18,393 nt of DNA from Entophlyctis helioformis (Eukaryota > Chytridiomycota > Chytridiomycetes > Chytridiales > Chytriomycetaceae): positions 1-18,393 of the forward strand of contig JAHLKH010000346.1 in assembly GCA_025526915.1 (NCBI GenBank), read 5' to 3'. A model generated the notes under the pieces. The model was not told where the DNA came from. It searched no databases and saw nothing but the letters and a program-made list of their open reading frames with translations. A program made the position numbers and the translations under genes. Position 1 is the stretch's first letter, and each line of letters starts with the position of its first letter. Shown one piece after another: positions 16,414 through 18,393 of this stretch.

Positions 16414-18393
16414 TCAGTCCGAGTCGTCGGCCATGTCGAGTGCAAGGTCCTGCAGCTGCTCACGTCTGTATGACGGCTGGTGCGGCTCGTATCCATGGCC
16501 GCGGCGTGCACCTGCCCGCGATCGCTGCTTGACCCGTGCTATCTCGGCCTCGAGATCCATTGCCTGCTGTGCATGCGCCGATGCCTCGCCAGCGGCGGTT
16601 GCTGCCGCGGTCGCCGTGTGCAGCAGACTGCGGTCAACAGCCTCTGCCACGGCACTGGTGCGTGCCATGCACGTGTGTCAGCGTCAGTCGATCACGTCTT
16701 CTGGCGCGCGAGCCCCTGCTTACCGCAGACGTGCACTGTTCATGCCCAGCTCCTGCTTGGTGTGGTAGCGGCTGTCCTTTTCAAGACGCTCCTTTTCCAT
16801 CACTGCGCGGTCCAGATCCCGCTCTGCAAGATACCATCACGTCGTTGAGGTCAGCAAGGCAATCGGGCAATCGCCACCATGGCAAGCAAGAGAGCAGTGC
16901 ATAGCACTCACGCAGCCGCTTGCGCTCTTCCAGCAGCTCGGCCTCTTTCCCGACCAGTGTCCCAATCTGTCTGCCGAGGCTCTCAACCCGGCTCTCTGCA
17001 TTCACACACCGCGCATGCAGTGCCGTCTGCTCCCGCTTCTCGACGCCAATCTGCTCCATCAGATCGCGATGCCGTGCACCTGCCCGCTGGATCTGTGTCT
17101 CCAGCTCAGCAATCTTGGTCTGATGCTGTGCAACCTGCGACCGCAAATGCGCCATGGCATTCTCGTAGTGCTCCGTCATCCGTTTGGACTCGTCGCGCCA
17201 CTTGTCGCCCAGCCGGCGCTGGTCGGTGAGCAGTTGCTGCATCTCGCGGCACGTGCGTGAGTGGGCTTCGGTGACGTTGTCGAGCTTGGACGTGAGATCC
17301 GAGACTTGACCTTCATATTTTTGCGTGAGAGCAGCGAGCTCGGACTCGAACTGCATCTGCTTCTTGACCCGTGTTTCGTTGAGCGTCTTGTTGTCGTGCT
17401 CGAGTGCCGACAGCTTCTTGTGCATAGTGATGCGCTCCCTCCTGCACAATAGTCAGCGCTTGTGAGACTCGCAGTCTCGTCTGGATTGCGTGCAGCGACT
17501 CGCCTTGGTCTCTTCCAGCTCTCGCTCGACTTTCCGCAGACGCCTGTATGCTTCTTCAGCACGATGTGCGAGCTGCTGTCGCTCGGCCTCGTGACTGTTC
17601 TGCTCGCGGACAAGCTTCTGGTGGATGCTGCTCCGGCCACGTCGTACCGTGTCAGCATCTCGCACGTGCCATAAACTCGCACTGGCAATCTCACCTTTCG
17701 ACCTTGTGGATAGCCTCTGCCCTCTCTCGCTCGGACGCGCGCAGCTTGCAGTGCATTTCCTCGAGCGTCATCGTCAGCCGATCCGCCTCTGCCGGAATGT
17801 GTCTTGTAAGTGTCTCTAGCTCAGCCTCTGCAGCGCGCTTCTCTCTAATGGCCCGCTCAATCTGGTTGTGCAGCGTGGCAACGAGCGTCTCCAACTTTGC
17901 CGTCTCGTCTGCAAACTTGCGGCGATCGATGTTGAACTGATTGCGAAGTCTGCCACCACGATACCAGTCATTAGTACAGTCGTCTTGCAGCAAAGCTGGC
18001 GGTGTTGCTCACAGGCTGATGGCGCTCTCGTTCTTTTCAAGGTACTTGGCAGGCATCTCGTTGAGCTTGTTGTTCAGTTCGGAAATCTCGTTTGGCTCGT
18101 GCTTCGCGCTCCAGCGACTTGTCTCGCTCAAACAGCGCCTCTTCGAGCTGTCGTCTCAGCGTCAGTTACGCGTATGCCAAGGCACGATCATGCCTCCAAT
18201 CACCTCATGAGTCCGTTGCTGGATCCCTTCGAGCGCCGCCAGCTCCTTCTTTTCCAGCAGCAGAATCTTCTTCTCAAGACTCTTGTTGACCGTCTGCAGC
18301 CGCTCATTCTCCTGCTTAATCTCCTCGTTCTCTTTGGCGCTCTTGGAGTGCTTGACTTGGTACTCTACAACGCCACACATTACAATGTCAATA
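16414..18393 (-). CDS. Long coiled-coil protein, multi-exon, 5' end beyond the window
   Basis: I do not recognise the family. Exons read on the minus strand: about 18370-18204, 18147-18013, 17949-17695, 17627-17504, about 17441-16912, 16823-16724 and 16654-16414 (stop TGA). Introns are 56-88 nt and mostly clean GT-AG: 18203-18148, 18012-17950, 17694-17628, 16911-16824 and 16723-16655. The intron near 17503 has no good GT in frame; a GC donor (AAG, GCGAGT) fits best, with some doubt about its acceptor. A one-base shift is needed near 18091-18098, at a TTT run. The protein is nearly continuous heptad coiled coil rich in Glu, Lys, Arg, Gln and Leu, with an Ala-rich patch and an acidic end (LDMADDSD). 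It is a filament-, centrosome- or cilium-type scaffold by character only. Confidence 0.75.

Noticed and set aside
1..18393. tRNA, rRNA, riboswitch or other structured RNA genes
   Set aside because: No cloverleaf-like or rRNA-like segment was noticed on either strand; a covariance-model search would be needed to exclude small ncRNAs.

Overview
The window is nuclear DNA of a compact, GC-rich eukaryotic genome. Short GT-AG introns (mostly about 56-114 nt), the standard genetic code (TAA, TAG and TGA all end genes), dense gene packing and the protein set (MSH3, UBA3, PRP6 and long coiled-coil proteins) point to a fungus or close relative. An early-diverging, chytrid-like fungus is my guess; sequence reading alone cannot prove it.

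Layout, left to right: (1) a long coiled-coil protein on + (about 24-2870, 5' end uncertain); (2) a small two-exon protein on - with a mitochondrial-type N-terminus (3028-3483); (3) a 606-base divergent intergenic region; (4) MSH3, a mismatch-repair ATPase, on + (4090-7715), recognisable from end to end but cut by about ten single-base frame changes; (5) UBA3, the catalytic subunit of the NEDD8-activating enzyme, on - (7905-10058, about nine exons), convergent with MSH3; (6) a bidirectional promoter and a short-chain dehydrogenase (SDR) copy full of one-base indels (10324-11113); (7) a C-terminal piece of PRP6 on - (11251 to about 12090); (8) a second copy of the same block: the UBA3 first-exon piece (about 12106-12319), the promoter, an intact SDR (12584-13375) and an intact PRP6 (13516-16287, -); (9) the 3' part of another long coiled-coil gene on - (16414 to the window end).

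The dominant structure is a direct duplication with a unit of about 2.26 kb (about 9844-12105 and 12106-14350). Each outer gene is whole in one copy and truncated in the other: UBA3 is whole only on the left, PRP6 only on the right. The SDR is present in both but intact only on the right. The two promoter-SDR segments differ by roughly 20 one-base insertions or deletions and, by eye, no substitutions. The flanking PRP6 segments differ by about 3 percent substitutions. This looks like two unmerged allelic contig ends joined head to tail, with uncorrected long-read indels on the left. A real tandem duplication is the alternative. The scattered frame breaks in MSH3, UBA3 and the coiled-coil genes fit the same indel-error explanation.

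The genes are mostly unrelated housekeeping functions: DNA repair, neddylation, tri-snRNP assembly, a probable mitochondrial protein and structural coiled coils. I see no operon-like system, CRISPR array, mobile element, rRNA or tRNA. The best regulatory candidates are a helically phased array of four TTAATCC-like elements in the UBA3/SDR promoter and a pair of CACGTG boxes upstream of MSH3.
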